In this document: positions 15,730 to 24,008 of the stretch, in pieces
Position numbering within the stretch: the stretch's first letter is position 1
Layout of the letters: each line of letters opens with the position of its first letter
Assembly: GCA_048262655.1 (NCBI GenBank)
Contig: JBLXEY010000004.1
Location: 124,001 to 188,000, forward strand
Length of the DNA: 64,000 bases
Reading direction: 5' to 3'
From: JABMNT01 sp048262655
GTDB lineage: Bacteria; Pseudomonadota; Alphaproteobacteria; Rhodospirillales; Casp-alpha2
Made by a program: the position numbers and the translations under genes
The notes under the pieces: model-generated
The model's database searches: none
What the model saw: only the letters and a program-made list of their open reading frames with translations
What the model was told of the DNA's origin: nothing

Positions 15730-18701
15730 GTGTCGTCTTCCCCGTCGGCGCTCGACCATTCGCGAACACGCGCCAGATGGTCGTAGTCTCCAAAGCGGCT
15801 TTTAAACATTGGGCGCGGGCGGGAACGGTAGGGCATATCCGGCTTATTATAGATGGCGATTAACCGCCGCAACCCGGACATCGCGCTTTGTGCCACGTCG
15901 TCGACATCCAGTTTTAAACGTTTGATTTCGCCAGGGATACGCCCGCCCGAAAGCCGCAAATAGACAAGTTCACTGACCGGTGCTGAAGTGAGGTTCGGAA
16001 ATTCTCCTGCCATTGCCATTGCGGCTTCCAGCGAAAGCTGAGGAACCAGGCCGGTCGCCACTTGCGGTGCGGTTGGCGGTTGCCCGGTTTTATAGTCAAT
16101 GACAGCCAGACTACCGTCTGGCAAACGATCAATACGGTCGGCCTTGGCCGTTAACCGAAAGTCTGTCTTGCCCACGGATATATTCATTTCGCCAAACGTT
16201 TCAATGAGCGGAGATTGTATTCCATCATTGCGCCGTTTGGCTTCAAAGGTAATGAACCAGTGGGCGATCCTTAAGAACCTCGGCCACCAAAAAGCGCGAA
16301 CACCAGGGCGTGACATATGGCGCTTAAAAATATCTTCGCCTATTTTTATTAAGGCTTGCTCGGCGTTGTCAGGGAGTTCTTGTGGGTACGTGAGCATAAA
16401 TTTTTCAAGAACTTCATGTATAAGAGTGCCCCGATCCGCAGCACCTGGATTGGCATCGAGCATATCGAGCGGTTTCAATCGCAAGATATGGCTGGCGAAA
16501 ATCGAATAGGGGTCTCTGATCCAGGTCTCAATGCGCGTCACAGAAAGTCCCTTTGGCCGAGCAGTAACGGGAGGGCGTGGTGCGGGCGGTGGCACCGGTG
16601 ATATCTGTGCCGGATGATCCAATGCTTCAAACCAGTTCAGATATTGTTGATCCTGGGGCAATCCTTTCGAGAAACCGGCACCTTTTAGCGTATTGTCCAG
16701 CCGCATGAGCCAGCGCGATGCGACAGTTGGCGTTCCATCAACACGTTCGGCGCGGGTCATCAGGATATGAGGCGCCGAAAAGGCCTGAACGAAGTCATGG
16801 GCCGTCAAGCCGATTTGTCGTTCCGGTTGTGCCAATCCCAACTGGGCCATCATCGGACGGCTCATCCATGGGCCTGCATCGACCTGTGGGGGCCAGGTTC
16901 CTTCGTTCAATCCACCCATAATGACCAAATCAGTTCGTTGCAGTCGGGCTTCCAGCAAACCCCAAATAAAGACCCTGGGGTGGAGCCCGTAACGCGAGCG
17001 CACGGCTCGGCCGGACATTAAACCATCCAACAGGGCCGGGTAGGATGTCGGGGAAATATCGGACATGGCGGGGGCGTGTTGTAGCAATTCTGCGATAAAC
17101 CCAGCCAAAGCTTCTCCGGCATCTCCGGACCAAACCCGTTCGGCACCATCCTCGTCACGGGTGCGTGCAAGCTGTTCAATCATTGAGATGTGCGCGCGCA
17201 CCATCTCGCTTAAAGCGACTGTTCGCTGCGTGGCCAGTGATGCAAAATCTTGCGTTGCATGTTCAAGCGCGGCCATAAATTCGGACAGACTTTCTCCGAC
17301 GTTTGCCTCTGCAATTGCCGCATGCAGTCCGGCGGTTCCCGCAGCGGGCCGCGGACCGCGCAAGACCGCGACTTCAAGGCGTCTGACGAAATTTCGAAAC
17401 CGGACCCGCTCCATCCCACCGGACGCCAACGGATGCTTGAGTGCGGTTAAGACTGCGACCGGAGCAAAGGCTTCACCAATCATCCGCGCTGTTGTTCGAA
17501 AAAAAGAACCCGGCGCGCTCAAGCCCAACGGTTGCCCTGCAGAATCATCAACCTCAATTTGCCAACGTAATAATTCCGAAGCGACGCGTCGTGCCAACAT
17601 CCGGTCAGGTGTAATCAGGGAAACGGTTTTCTCCGGAGTTTCCAGTGTTTCACGGATCGCAAGTGCAATCACACCGGCCTCATCTCGAGATGTGGGGCAT
17701 TGGGCAAGTCGAATATTAGCGAAGGAGTTTTCGGATATGACCGTTTCCTGTGGCGCTTCCGCCTCTGCCGGTGCCAGTGCAATCCGCGCCAGTGCCAACC
17801 GGTCAACAGAGACCGTATCCGCCGCATCTGCGAGCCAATCCTTGACGTCTTTCCGCTGGATCGACAAATGGGTCAGAAGCCGGGACAGGCCAAATTGAGG
17901 ATGGTGGGGCTCCATTTCTTGCCAGGCCTGATCCGGCATTTCCCGGTCCAGCCCCGGAAGTACCACATAACCTTGAGGCAACGAAGCGATTGTCGCCAGC
18001 AGGTCTGCTGTTGCCGGGATACTTCCCGTCGAACCGGCTGCGATAATGGGATGACTTGGTTGCTGTTCCCGCCAACTTTGAGCTTGCGAATCAAGGAGTC
18101 GGTTTCTTCTGTCTGCAGCGTCAATCGTTCCTTCGCTGGCCAATATGGCGGGCCATTGTTCCGTCAGTATTTCAAGGAACTTTAGTGTTTCTTTCCAATG
18201 CTCGGAGTAATCGTCTGGGACCAAAGTCGCAAACCGGGAAAAGTCCAGGCGTTCGGTATGCAGCTGGTCAAGCAGGCGGGCCAGTTCAATGGCCAATCGA
18301 ACCGCCTGATCCGGTGACGTGTCTCCGCGGGCCATAATCATCCGCGCCAACAGGAGCTGACGCCGCAGGTTGGAAATAGCGGGGGGTATTTTTAAGGGGT
18401 CGGCACTTATGACATCTGTCGATTCGGATCCGACCGACAACAGGAGTTCGTCTTCATCGACGTCGCCGATTGGCGTCATTGTCGGCAACAAGGTAGGCGC
18501 ACCATTGCTTAGACGTAGAAAGGCTTCGCGCAGAGATCGGCAGGCCCGGCGGGTAGGTAACAGAACCTGAATAGATGCAAGACGGGCCGGGTTGTTTTCT
18601 GAGAGCTGATGAATACCCGCGGCCAGCGTGTCGACAAACGGGTATTGGGCAGAAATGGAATAAACCGCTGGTGTGCGGATTTGCGTTTGGTCCGCGGGCA
18701 T
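15726..18701 (-). CDS. addB: Double-strand break repair protein AddB
   Basis: AddB is the second subunit of the AddAB end-resection complex. In alphaproteobacteria it has an inactivated helicase-like fold and an active C-terminal nuclease. The protein is about 991 residues. The N-terminal LLPTRRACRSLREAFL lies at the degenerate Walker region. The C-terminal nuclease shows RGTLIHEVLEKFM and LAVIDYKTGQPPT, with the catalytic D-Y-K. A further TTG start is possible at 18719, but the ATG at 18701 has GGGA nine bases upstream. It lies 27 bp after murU and overlaps addA by 4 bp. Confidence 0.93.
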   Translation of the reverse strand: MPADQTQIRTPAVYSISAQYPFVDTLAAGIHQLSENNPARLASIQVLLPTRRACRSLREAFLRLSNGAPTLLPTMTPIGDVDEDELLLSVGSESTDVISADPLKIPPAISNLRRQLLLARMIMARGDTSPDQAVRLAIELARLLDQLHTERLDFSRFATLVPDDYSEHWKETLKFLEILTEQWPAILASEGTIDAADRRNRLLDSQAQSWREQQPSHPIIAAGSTGSIPATADLLATIASLPQGYVVLPGLDREMPDQAWQEMEPHHPQFGLSRLLTHLSIQRKDVKDWLADAADTVSVDRLALARIALAPAEAEAPQETVISENSFANIRLAQCPTSRDEAGVIALAIRETLETPEKTVSLITPDRMLARRVASELLRWQIEVDDSAGQPLGLSAPGSFFRTTARMIGEAFAPVAVLTALKHPLASGGMERVRFRNFVRRLEVAVLRGPRPAAGTAGLHAAIAEANVGESLSEFMAALEHATQDFASLATQRTVALSEMVRAHISMIEQLARTRDEDGAERVWSGDAGEALAGFIAELLQHAPAMSDISPTSYPALLDGLMSGRAVRSRYGLHPRVFIWGLLEARLQRTDLVIMGGLNEGTWPPQVDAGPWMSRPMMAQLGLAQPERQIGLTAHDFVQAFSAPHILMTRAERVDGTPTVASRWLMRLDNTLKGAGFSKGLPQDQQYLNWFEALDHPAQISPVPPPAPRPPVTARPKGLSVTRIETWIRDPYSIFASHILRLKPLDMLDANPGAADRGTLIHEVLEKFMLTYPQELPDNAEQALIKIGEDIFKRHMSRPGVRAFWWPRFLRIAHWFITFEAKRRNDGIQSPLIETFGEMNISVGKTDFRLTAKADRIDRLPDGSLAVIDYKTGQPPTAPQVATGLVPQLSLEAAMAMAGEFPNLTSAPVSELVYLRLSGGRIPGEIKRLKLDVDDVAQSAMSGLRRLIAIYNKPDMPYRSRPRPMFKSRFGDYDHLARVREWSSADGEDDT

Positions 18702-18728
18702 TATACGACGTCCCGCCAACGCGCAAAC

Positions 18729-19475
18729 TTATCGATGCTTAACACCGGCGTACCGATATTTCATAAAACTTTCAACTTCGCTCAACCCGTCGGGAGAACC
18801 GACATGAAACCATTCGCCATCATGAACCATACCATACAGTCGATCTCTCTCGATTGCCTGATCATAGATTCGGTTCATGGAAAAGATCTGATCAGGGATA
18901 TCCGCAATTAACTTCGGTTGGACAATCTGGATTCCGGTAAACAGCCAAGGGGCAATTTCCAGTTCAGGGCGCCGGCTTAACAGGCCGTCTTGTTCGGCGT
19001 TGAAGTCGCCGTACCCATCGTAGCCGTACGCGTCAACTGTCGAGTGGAGAATAAGCAGGGCATCCATTTTATCGGCGTCCCACTGTTCGAGCGCCCGGGT
19101 CATCATTTCCGTCGGCCCATTGAGCCACAGCGAATCACAGTTAACGACCCAGAATGGTTCGTCTCCCAATTGTGGCAAGGCTTGTTGGACGCCGCCACCG
19201 GTATCGAGCAAAACATCCCGTTCCCACGAGAAATTGATGTTCGGCGTTTCCCGGCGCCCCAGATGGCGCTCAACCTGATCACCCAGATAGTGCAAATTGA
19301 TCGTAATATCGGTCACGCCACCTTCGACCAAACGGTCAATGGCGTGGTCGATGAGTGTACGATTGTTGACTTTTACCAAGGGTTTGGGAGTGCGCTCGGT
19401 AATCGGGCGCATGCGTGTTCCCAGGCCAGCGGCTAAAATCATGGCGTTTTTAAGTGGTGCGGGCGCTTTCGTCAT
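18729..19475 (-). CDS. murU: N-acetylmuramate-1-phosphate uridylyltransferase (MurU-type)
   Basis: A 248-residue sugar nucleotidyltransferase with the pyrophosphorylase signature LAAGLGTRMRPITERTPKPLV at its N-terminus (GxGTRM and the PK lysine) and VNCDSLW (the metal-binding Asp). Immediately upstream is an aminoglycoside-phosphotransferase-like kinase. That pair is AmgK-MurU, which phosphorylates recycled N-acetylmuramate and converts it to UDP-MurNAc, bypassing de novo synthesis (the fosfomycin-insensitive route known in Pseudomonas putida). The start overlaps the end of amgK by 4 bp. A mannose-1-phosphate guanylyltransferase annotation is the usual alternative; the context argues for MurU. 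Confidence 0.85.
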   Translation of the reverse strand: MTKAPAPLKNAMILAAGLGTRMRPITERTPKPLVKVNNRTLIDHAIDRLVEGGVTDITINLHYLGDQVERHLGRRETPNINFSWERDVLLDTGGGVQQALPQLGDEPFWVVNCDSLWLNGPTEMMTRALEQWDADKMDALLILHSTVDAYGYDGYGDFNAEQDGLLSRRPELEIAPWLFTGIQIVQPKLIADIPDQIFSMNRIYDQAIERDRLYGMVHDGEWFHVGSPDGLSEVESFMKYRYAGVKHR

Positions 19476-20509
19476 TTATCCTCATCAGAAAGAGTTGATG
19501 GCGTAATTCGCTGGCTCAGCGGCAGGTACGTATCAAACCAATCGGCCAGAGATGATAGCATAGGGTGACCGAGGCTTCTTTCCAAGTGCCGCCAAACGCG
19601 CGGTATATGTTTGAGATAGTCAGATTTGCCATCACGGAAACACAGACGGGTAAAAATACCGATGATTTTCGCATGGCGTCCTGCCCCCAAAATCGCGTAT
19701 GTCGCCTCAAATGCGTCGCGTGCCGGCCCCGGTTCAGCCAAGTCGTCGAAGGCCTCGAAATAGCGGGCAAGCAAATGGGCAGTTAAGTCATCTGAGACGT
19801 CCCGACGCGCATCCTCCAGCAGGGACATCAGGTCGTAAGCCCGCGACCCGATCAACGCATCCTGAAAATCAAGAAGTCCACAGGACTTCAGCCCGTCATG
19901 TTGATCGAGCCAAACCAGGTTATCGACGTGGTAGTCGCGCAAGACCAATGCACGGGGCTGTTTTTCGGCGTAATCAAAGACTTCCTGCCACAGAGCCTGA
20001 TAGGTGATTTTAGCATCGGTCGGCAGTTCGGTATCGGCGACATGTGGCACGTACCAGTCTGTCAAAAGGGTTGCTTCCTTGAGGTATGTGTCGGTTGAAT
20101 AGAAAGCCAGATCTTTGGAGTTGAGCTGGTCTGCCGGCAATTGATGCATATAGATCAACACATCAACAGCAAGTTCATAGAGCTCCCGTTCCCGCTTGGG
20201 GGTTGCGGCAAGAACTTTGGTGTAGGTCGCGTCGCCAAAGTCTTCCAGCAGCAAAAACCCCTTATCCGTATCCTGCCCATAAATTTCCGGTGCACTGAGG
20301 CCGAGGCTGCGCAGGTGGTTCGCGATATTGATAAAGGGAAGGGTTTCTTCCTGGGGTGGTGGCGCATTCATCAAGACTGCGTGTCGGTCGCCATCTCGTA
20401 ACCGCTCATAACTTCGAAAAGAGGCGTCATCTGCTAAAACAGAGCGGTCTTCTGGCCGCCAGCCATTTTTAGCCAGAAAAAAATTTAGAAGGCTGTCTCT
20501 GTCAGGCAT
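19472..20509 (-). CDS. amgK: N-acetylmuramate/N-acetylglucosamine anomeric kinase (AmgK-type)
   Basis: A phosphotransferase of the APH/choline-kinase fold, about 345 residues. The catalytic loop LRDYHVDNLVWLD (H-x-D-x4-N type) and the metal-binding LLDFQDALIGSRAYDL are clear, as is the N-terminal lobe with DDASFRSYERL and LLLEDFGDATY. Paired with murU, it is expected to make MurNAc-1-phosphate in peptidoglycan recycling. Two starts are possible: ATG at 20509 (chosen, overlapping the tsaE stop by 8 bp) or an in-frame ATG at 20524. The gene order tsaE-amgK-murU-addB-addA recurs in many alphaproteobacteria. Confidence 0.87.
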   Translation of the reverse strand: MPDRDSLLNFFLAKNGWRPEDRSVLADDASFRSYERLRDGDRHAVLMNAPPPQEETLPFINIANHLRSLGLSAPEIYGQDTDKGFLLLEDFGDATYTKVLAATPKRERELYELAVDVLIYMHQLPADQLNSKDLAFYSTDTYLKEATLLTDWYVPHVADTELPTDAKITYQALWQEVFDYAEKQPRALVLRDYHVDNLVWLDQHDGLKSCGLLDFQDALIGSRAYDLMSLLEDARRDVSDDLTAHLLARYFEAFDDLAEPGPARDAFEATYAILGAGRHAKIIGIFTRLCFRDGKSDYLKHIPRVWRHLERSLGHPMLSSLADWFDTYLPLSQRITPSTLSDEDK

Positions 20510-21002
20510 GGATCTTACCGTCATTGATGACGTCAGCAACCCGCGCTAGCCAATAGCCATGTCCCGTAAGTCGGACGGACCGGGCATTTATATTGCTGCC
20601 CTGTGAGATTTCAATTTCAAGGCGGTCCATCGGCATATAGGGGCCAAGCTTGTCAGGCCATTCAACCAGCACTGACCCGTCAGCCAGAGCATCTTCAAAC
20701 CCCAGTTCTAGAATCTCGTCAGGATTATTTAAACGATAGAGATCAAAATGATAGATGGGGACCGGTTCGCAGTCATAAGGCTGAACGAGTGTAAAGGTTG
20801 GGCTTGGGACCTCTTCGTCCGGCGTTGTGCGCGAGCGTACGAACGCACGGGCAAATACCGTTTTTCCAACCCCTAAGTTGCCAGACAGCGCAATCAGGTC
20901 GCCAACACCTGATATGGCGGCAATTTTTTGTGCCAGGGCTTCCATCGCTTTTTCATCAGCGATCGGAATGGTCGTATGGGTCTCTTGCTCTTCATAAAAC
21001 AT
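20502..21002 (-). CDS. tsaE: tRNA threonylcarbamoyladenosine biosynthesis protein TsaE
   Basis: TsaE is the ATPase that, with TsaB and TsaD, installs t6A at position 37 of ANN-decoding tRNAs. With the ATG at 21002 it has 166 residues. The Walker A loop LSGNLGVGKTVFARAF, switch I-like SPTFTLVQPY, the YHFDLYRL motif (Asp for metal) and VLVEWPDKL are all present. A longer frame begins at 21047, but its first 15 residues look like non-coding sequence. The gene is divergent from the ferredoxin reductase, with about 96 bp between the chosen starts. Confidence 0.94.
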   Translation of the reverse strand: MFYEEQETHTTIPIADEKAMEALAQKIAAISGVGDLIALSGNLGVGKTVFARAFVRSRTTPDEEVPSPTFTLVQPYDCEPVPIYHFDLYRLNNPDEILELGFEDALADGSVLVEWPDKLGPYMPMDRLEIEISQGSNINARSVRLTGHGYWLARVADVINDGKIHA

Positions 21003-21098
21003 AAGAGATATGTATCTGTCTCTATGCCGTTGAGCAAGGGCTTGCACGGGACGGTCGCGAGCGGCATTTTAGACGCCTTGAAACAAGGTGTGATAATT

Positions 21099-22142
21099 GT
21101 GGAACGTGCCCAAGTAATAGAGACAGATGTTGTAATCATTGGCGCAGGGCCCGTTGGGCTTTTTGCCGTCTTTCAGTGTGGCATGGCGGGTCTGAAGTGC
21201 CATGTTGTTGATGCGCTGGATGAAATTGGCGGTCAATGCGCAGCACTTTATCCCGAAAAGCCTATCTATGATGTTCCCGGGTTTATGAGCATAACCGGGA
21301 CAGATCTGATTGCCAATCTGAGTGCCCAAGCGGCGCCGTTTGCCCCTGGCTACCATCTTGGACAGGCGGTATCCGATCTTCAAGAAGGACTGAATGGGCG
21401 TTGGAATTTGAGCACAGCGACGGGCCTGCAGTTCGACGCAGGGGCGATCATCATTGCAGCCGGTGTTGGTGCCTTTGAACACAAGCGCCCACCAATAACC
21501 GAATTAGAACGGTTTGAGCGGATGGGGCCGGGTCAGGGCATTAATTATCTGGTTAAGGAAATTGAGACTTATCGGGATAAGCGGATCGTCATTGCCGGTG
21601 GCGGTGATTCGGCTGTCGATTGGGCGCTGGCCTTGATGGACGTGGCACGCTCCCTTGCACTCGTCCACCGACGAGAAAAGTTCAGGGCACAGGAAGGAAG
21701 CCTCTTAAAACTGCAGGCCGCTTTTGATGCAGGCAAAGTCGAGCGGGTCGTACCTTTTCAATTGGCAGGATTGATTGGCACGGATGAGGGGCTAGAAGCG
21801 GTGGCGGTGGAAGATCTGGATGGCAATGCCCGCCAACTTCAAGCTGATGTTCTGTTATCTTTCTTCGGATTATCTCAAAAGCTGGGACCAATTAATGATT
21901 GGGGGCTGGATATCGAAAAAAAACGTATCCAGGTTAATCCGACGACGGGAGAAACCAATCGACCCGGTCTGTTTGCTATCGGTGATATTGCGGCTTATCC
22001 CAATAAACAAAAACTGATCCTAACCGGATTTTCTGAAGCCGCTTTTGCTGCTGAAGCGGTGCACAATTACATACATCCGGAAAAGCCGCTCCGGTTTTTG
22101 CATTCCACATCCCGGGGCCAACCCGGGCTTGCCCCGGATTAA
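21099..22142 (+). CDS. Ferredoxin-NADP+ reductase, thioredoxin-reductase-like type
   Basis: A ~347-residue flavoprotein of the YumC/FNR2 class, which passes electrons between NADPH and ferredoxin or flavodoxin. The FAD Rossmann motif VVIIGAGPVGLFAVFQCG lies near residues 12-29. The class hallmark GGQCAALYPEKPIYDVPG and the NADPH motif VIAGGGDSAVDWA follow. There is no CxxC, which excludes thioredoxin reductase itself. The C-terminal FAIGDIAAYPNKQKLI closes the FAD site, followed by the FNR2 tail HNYIHPEKPL. I chose GTG at 21099 with AAGGTG upstream; the frame is open for 170 bp before it. The last ~8 residues are encoded by a GC-rich palindrome. Confidence 0.9.
   Translation: MERAQVIETDVVIIGAGPVGLFAVFQCGMAGLKCHVVDALDEIGGQCAALYPEKPIYDVPGFMSITGTDLIANLSAQAAPFAPGYHLGQAVSDLQEGLNGRWNLSTATGLQFDAGAIIIAAGVGAFEHKRPPITELERFERMGPGQGINYLVKEIETYRDKRIVIAGGGDSAVDWALALMDVARSLALVHRREKFRAQEGSLLKLQAAFDAGKVERVVPFQLAGLIGTDEGLEAVAVEDLDGNARQLQADVLLSFFGLSQKLGPINDWGLDIEKKRIQVNPTTGETNRPGLFAIGDIAAYPNKQKLILTGFSEAAFAAEAVHNYIHPEKPLRFLHSTSRGQPGLAPD
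22109..22139. repeat. REP-like GC palindrome overlapping the reductase stop
   Basis: ATCCCGGGGC and GCCCCGGAT flank an inner CCCGGG, giving a strong stem that covers the final codons of the reductase. The composition is that of short dispersed palindromes common in alphaproteobacteria. I saw no second copy in this window, so repeat status is inferred from type. It could also work as a transcript-end hairpin. Confidence 0.45.
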
Positions 22143-22202
22143 TAGGGATGCGGTTGCGCCGGCGTTGGTGCCAAGTGATAAAAGGTTCTAAAGGAAAAGC
22201 AG

Positions 22203-23387
22203 ATGATTGATGTTGTGAAAGCCCGGGCGGAAACGCCGGGTGCGGAAAACGTCCAGCACTTTAACAATGCCGGGGCTTCTTTGATGCCTGAAGTGGTGAT
22301 TAATTCCATAAAAGGTCATATTGATCTGGAAGCGACAATCGGCGGTTATGAAGCTGCAGATCAGGAAGCTGCCGCGGACGCACATACCTATGATGCCATT
22401 GCAAAACTGATTAATTGCAGCGCGGACGATGTTGCGTTTGTCGAAAATGCGACGGTCGGCTGGTGCGGGGCCTTTTATGGAATGTCTCATACGTTTAAGC
22501 CGGGCGATCGTATTCTAACGGCACAAGCCGAATATGGCAGTAATTACATTGCTTATTTGCAGGTGGCGGAACGGACCGGTGTGCAGATAGATGTGATCCC
22601 CGATGATGAAACGGGCGCCTTGTCGCTGGAGGCCTTGGAGCAGATGATCGATGACCGGGTCAAACTGGTAACAATAACCCACATTCCAACAAATGGCGGC
22701 CTGATTAATCCAGCCGTTGGTGTCGGCAAAATTACGAAAGCGGCGGGGGTTCCGTTTCTACTGGATGCCTGCCAATCGGTCGGTCAAATGCCCATTGATG
22801 TTGAAGAAATTGGGTGTGATATGTTGACGGCGACGGGCCGTAAATACCTGCGCGGACCACGCGGCACTGGCTTTTTATATATTCGGCCAAGCATGCTGGA
22901 TGTGTTTGATCCGCCTGTTCTCGATAACCACTCGGCGACGTGGACAAGCCTCAATACCTTTGAAATTCGAAAAGACGCAAAACGGTTTGAGAATTGGGAA
23001 AATTACATTGCCGGTAAAATTGCCCTGGGCGTATCCGTCGATTATGCGCTTTCCTGGGGAATGGATGCCATTTTTGCACGGAATTTGCGTTTAGCAGGAC
23101 TTTTCAGGGAGCGCCTGTCCGAATTGCCGGGGGTGCAAGTGCGTGACCTGGGGGCGTCGCCCGGGGCCATTGTCACCTTCACGGTCGACGGAATAACGCC
23201 GCCGGAAATTAAGCAACGCATGGCGAGCCACAAGATCAATGTCAGCCATTCGACGGTTTTCTCGACGCGGCTTGATATGGAAAAGAGAGGGCTTGAGGGC
23301 GTGGTGCGGGCATCGTTGCATTATTACAATACCGAAGCCGAAATTGAGCGCTTCATTCAGGTGCTGGCATTGGAAACCAGGGCATAA
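22203..23387 (+). CDS. Class-V aminotransferase-fold PLP enzyme
   Basis: A 394-residue cytoplasmic PLP-dependent protein of the NifS/isopenicillin-N-epimerase group. HFNNAGASLMP lies at the N-terminal substrate loop. LLDACQSVGQMPIDVEEIGCD contains the cofactor-binding Asp and Gln, and ATGRKYLRGPRGTGFLY contains the Schiff-base lysine. It lacks an obvious mobile loop cysteine like that of SufS/IscS, so a lyase, epimerase or EgtE-like C-S lyase role is as likely as desulfurase. It starts 60 bp after the reductase and may be co-transcribed, unless the palindrome terminates. The substrate is not assignable. Confidence 0.85.
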   Translation: MIDVVKARAETPGAENVQHFNNAGASLMPEVVINSIKGHIDLEATIGGYEAADQEAAADAHTYDAIAKLINCSADDVAFVENATVGWCGAFYGMSHTFKPGDRILTAQAEYGSNYIAYLQVAERTGVQIDVIPDDETGALSLEALEQMIDDRVKLVTITHIPTNGGLINPAVGVGKITKAAGVPFLLDACQSVGQMPIDVEEIGCDMLTATGRKYLRGPRGTGFLYIRPSMLDVFDPPVLDNHSATWTSLNTFEIRKDAKRFENWENYIAGKIALGVSVDYALSWGMDAIFARNLRLAGLFRERLSELPGVQVRDLGASPGAIVTFTVDGITPPEIKQRMASHKINVSHSTVFSTRLDMEKRGLEGVVRASLHYYNTEAEIERFIQVLALETRA

Positions 23388-23492
23388 GGATTTGGTTTTT
23401 GCGACACTATTTACAACTGTTCATATGCTTGGCGTAGCTTTTCCAGAGTTAATTCGCTAGATTCTTCAAATGATTATGGATGTTTCTCAGCG

Positions 23493-24005
23493 ATGAATGA
23501 TGATGCACTAAAACTGACGCGGACGATCCAAAAATTGGTCAAAGGGACCAATATCAACGAGGAGACGTTACTGGCGACCGATTACCTAAATCACTTCAAC
23601 GAAGTGATTATGTTGCTGGAGCTCGTCCCGGACATGCCGGAATGTCTGGAAGACGTCAAAGAATGGAAACCAAAGTCCTACGCGGAGCATTTCGAAGATT
23701 CAACGTTTTCCGATAAAGAATTGGCCGTTTTGGCCTATGAGAATGCGCCCTCAGCGTGCCGAGAACCGTTTGATGAGACGACGCAGGAAATTAACGGAAA
23801 AGTTGAAAGTGGTATCTCTGAGATTGAAAAAGTGCAAGAAGGCGGTGTTGCCGACCAATTGCGCGAGACTGTCACGACAGTCACCCGAGAAATTCAGCTC
23901 TTGATGGACCGCTCCAGCGCAATCATTAATGGCGACTTCGGCAAACAGGAAGAAGACAACTCGATCACTCTTGATCAGGACGATATCGACGCCTTGTTTG
24001 ATTAA
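23493..24005 (+). CDS. Hypothetical acidic helical protein with C-terminal FliM-like peptide
   Basis: A 170-residue soluble, strongly acidic protein with no family that I recognise. Residues ~1-75 and ~95-150 look helical. A low-complexity linker (residues ~151-158) leads to the C-terminal peptide ITLDQDDIDALFD. That peptide closely resembles the extreme N-terminus of the flagellar switch protein FliM (LSQDEIDALL type), which docks phosphorylated CheY. A short docking motif for a receiver domain is therefore plausible (inference). The gene is convergent with, and 3 bp from, the DivL-like kinase. About 105 bp separate it from the upstream PLP-enzyme gene. Confidence 0.8.
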   Translation: MNDDALKLTRTIQKLVKGTNINEETLLATDYLNHFNEVIMLLELVPDMPECLEDVKEWKPKSYAEHFEDSTFSDKELAVLAYENAPSACREPFDETTQEINGKVESGISEIEKVQEGGVADQLRETVTTVTREIQLLMDRSSAIINGDFGKQEEDNSITLDQDDIDALFD

Positions 24006-24008
24006 CGC

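Noticed and set aside
17065..17898. 277-residue open frame antisense to addB
   Set aside because: The Ser/Ala/Arg-rich composition is that of reverse-strand coding shadow; addB itself has clear motifs and conserved length.
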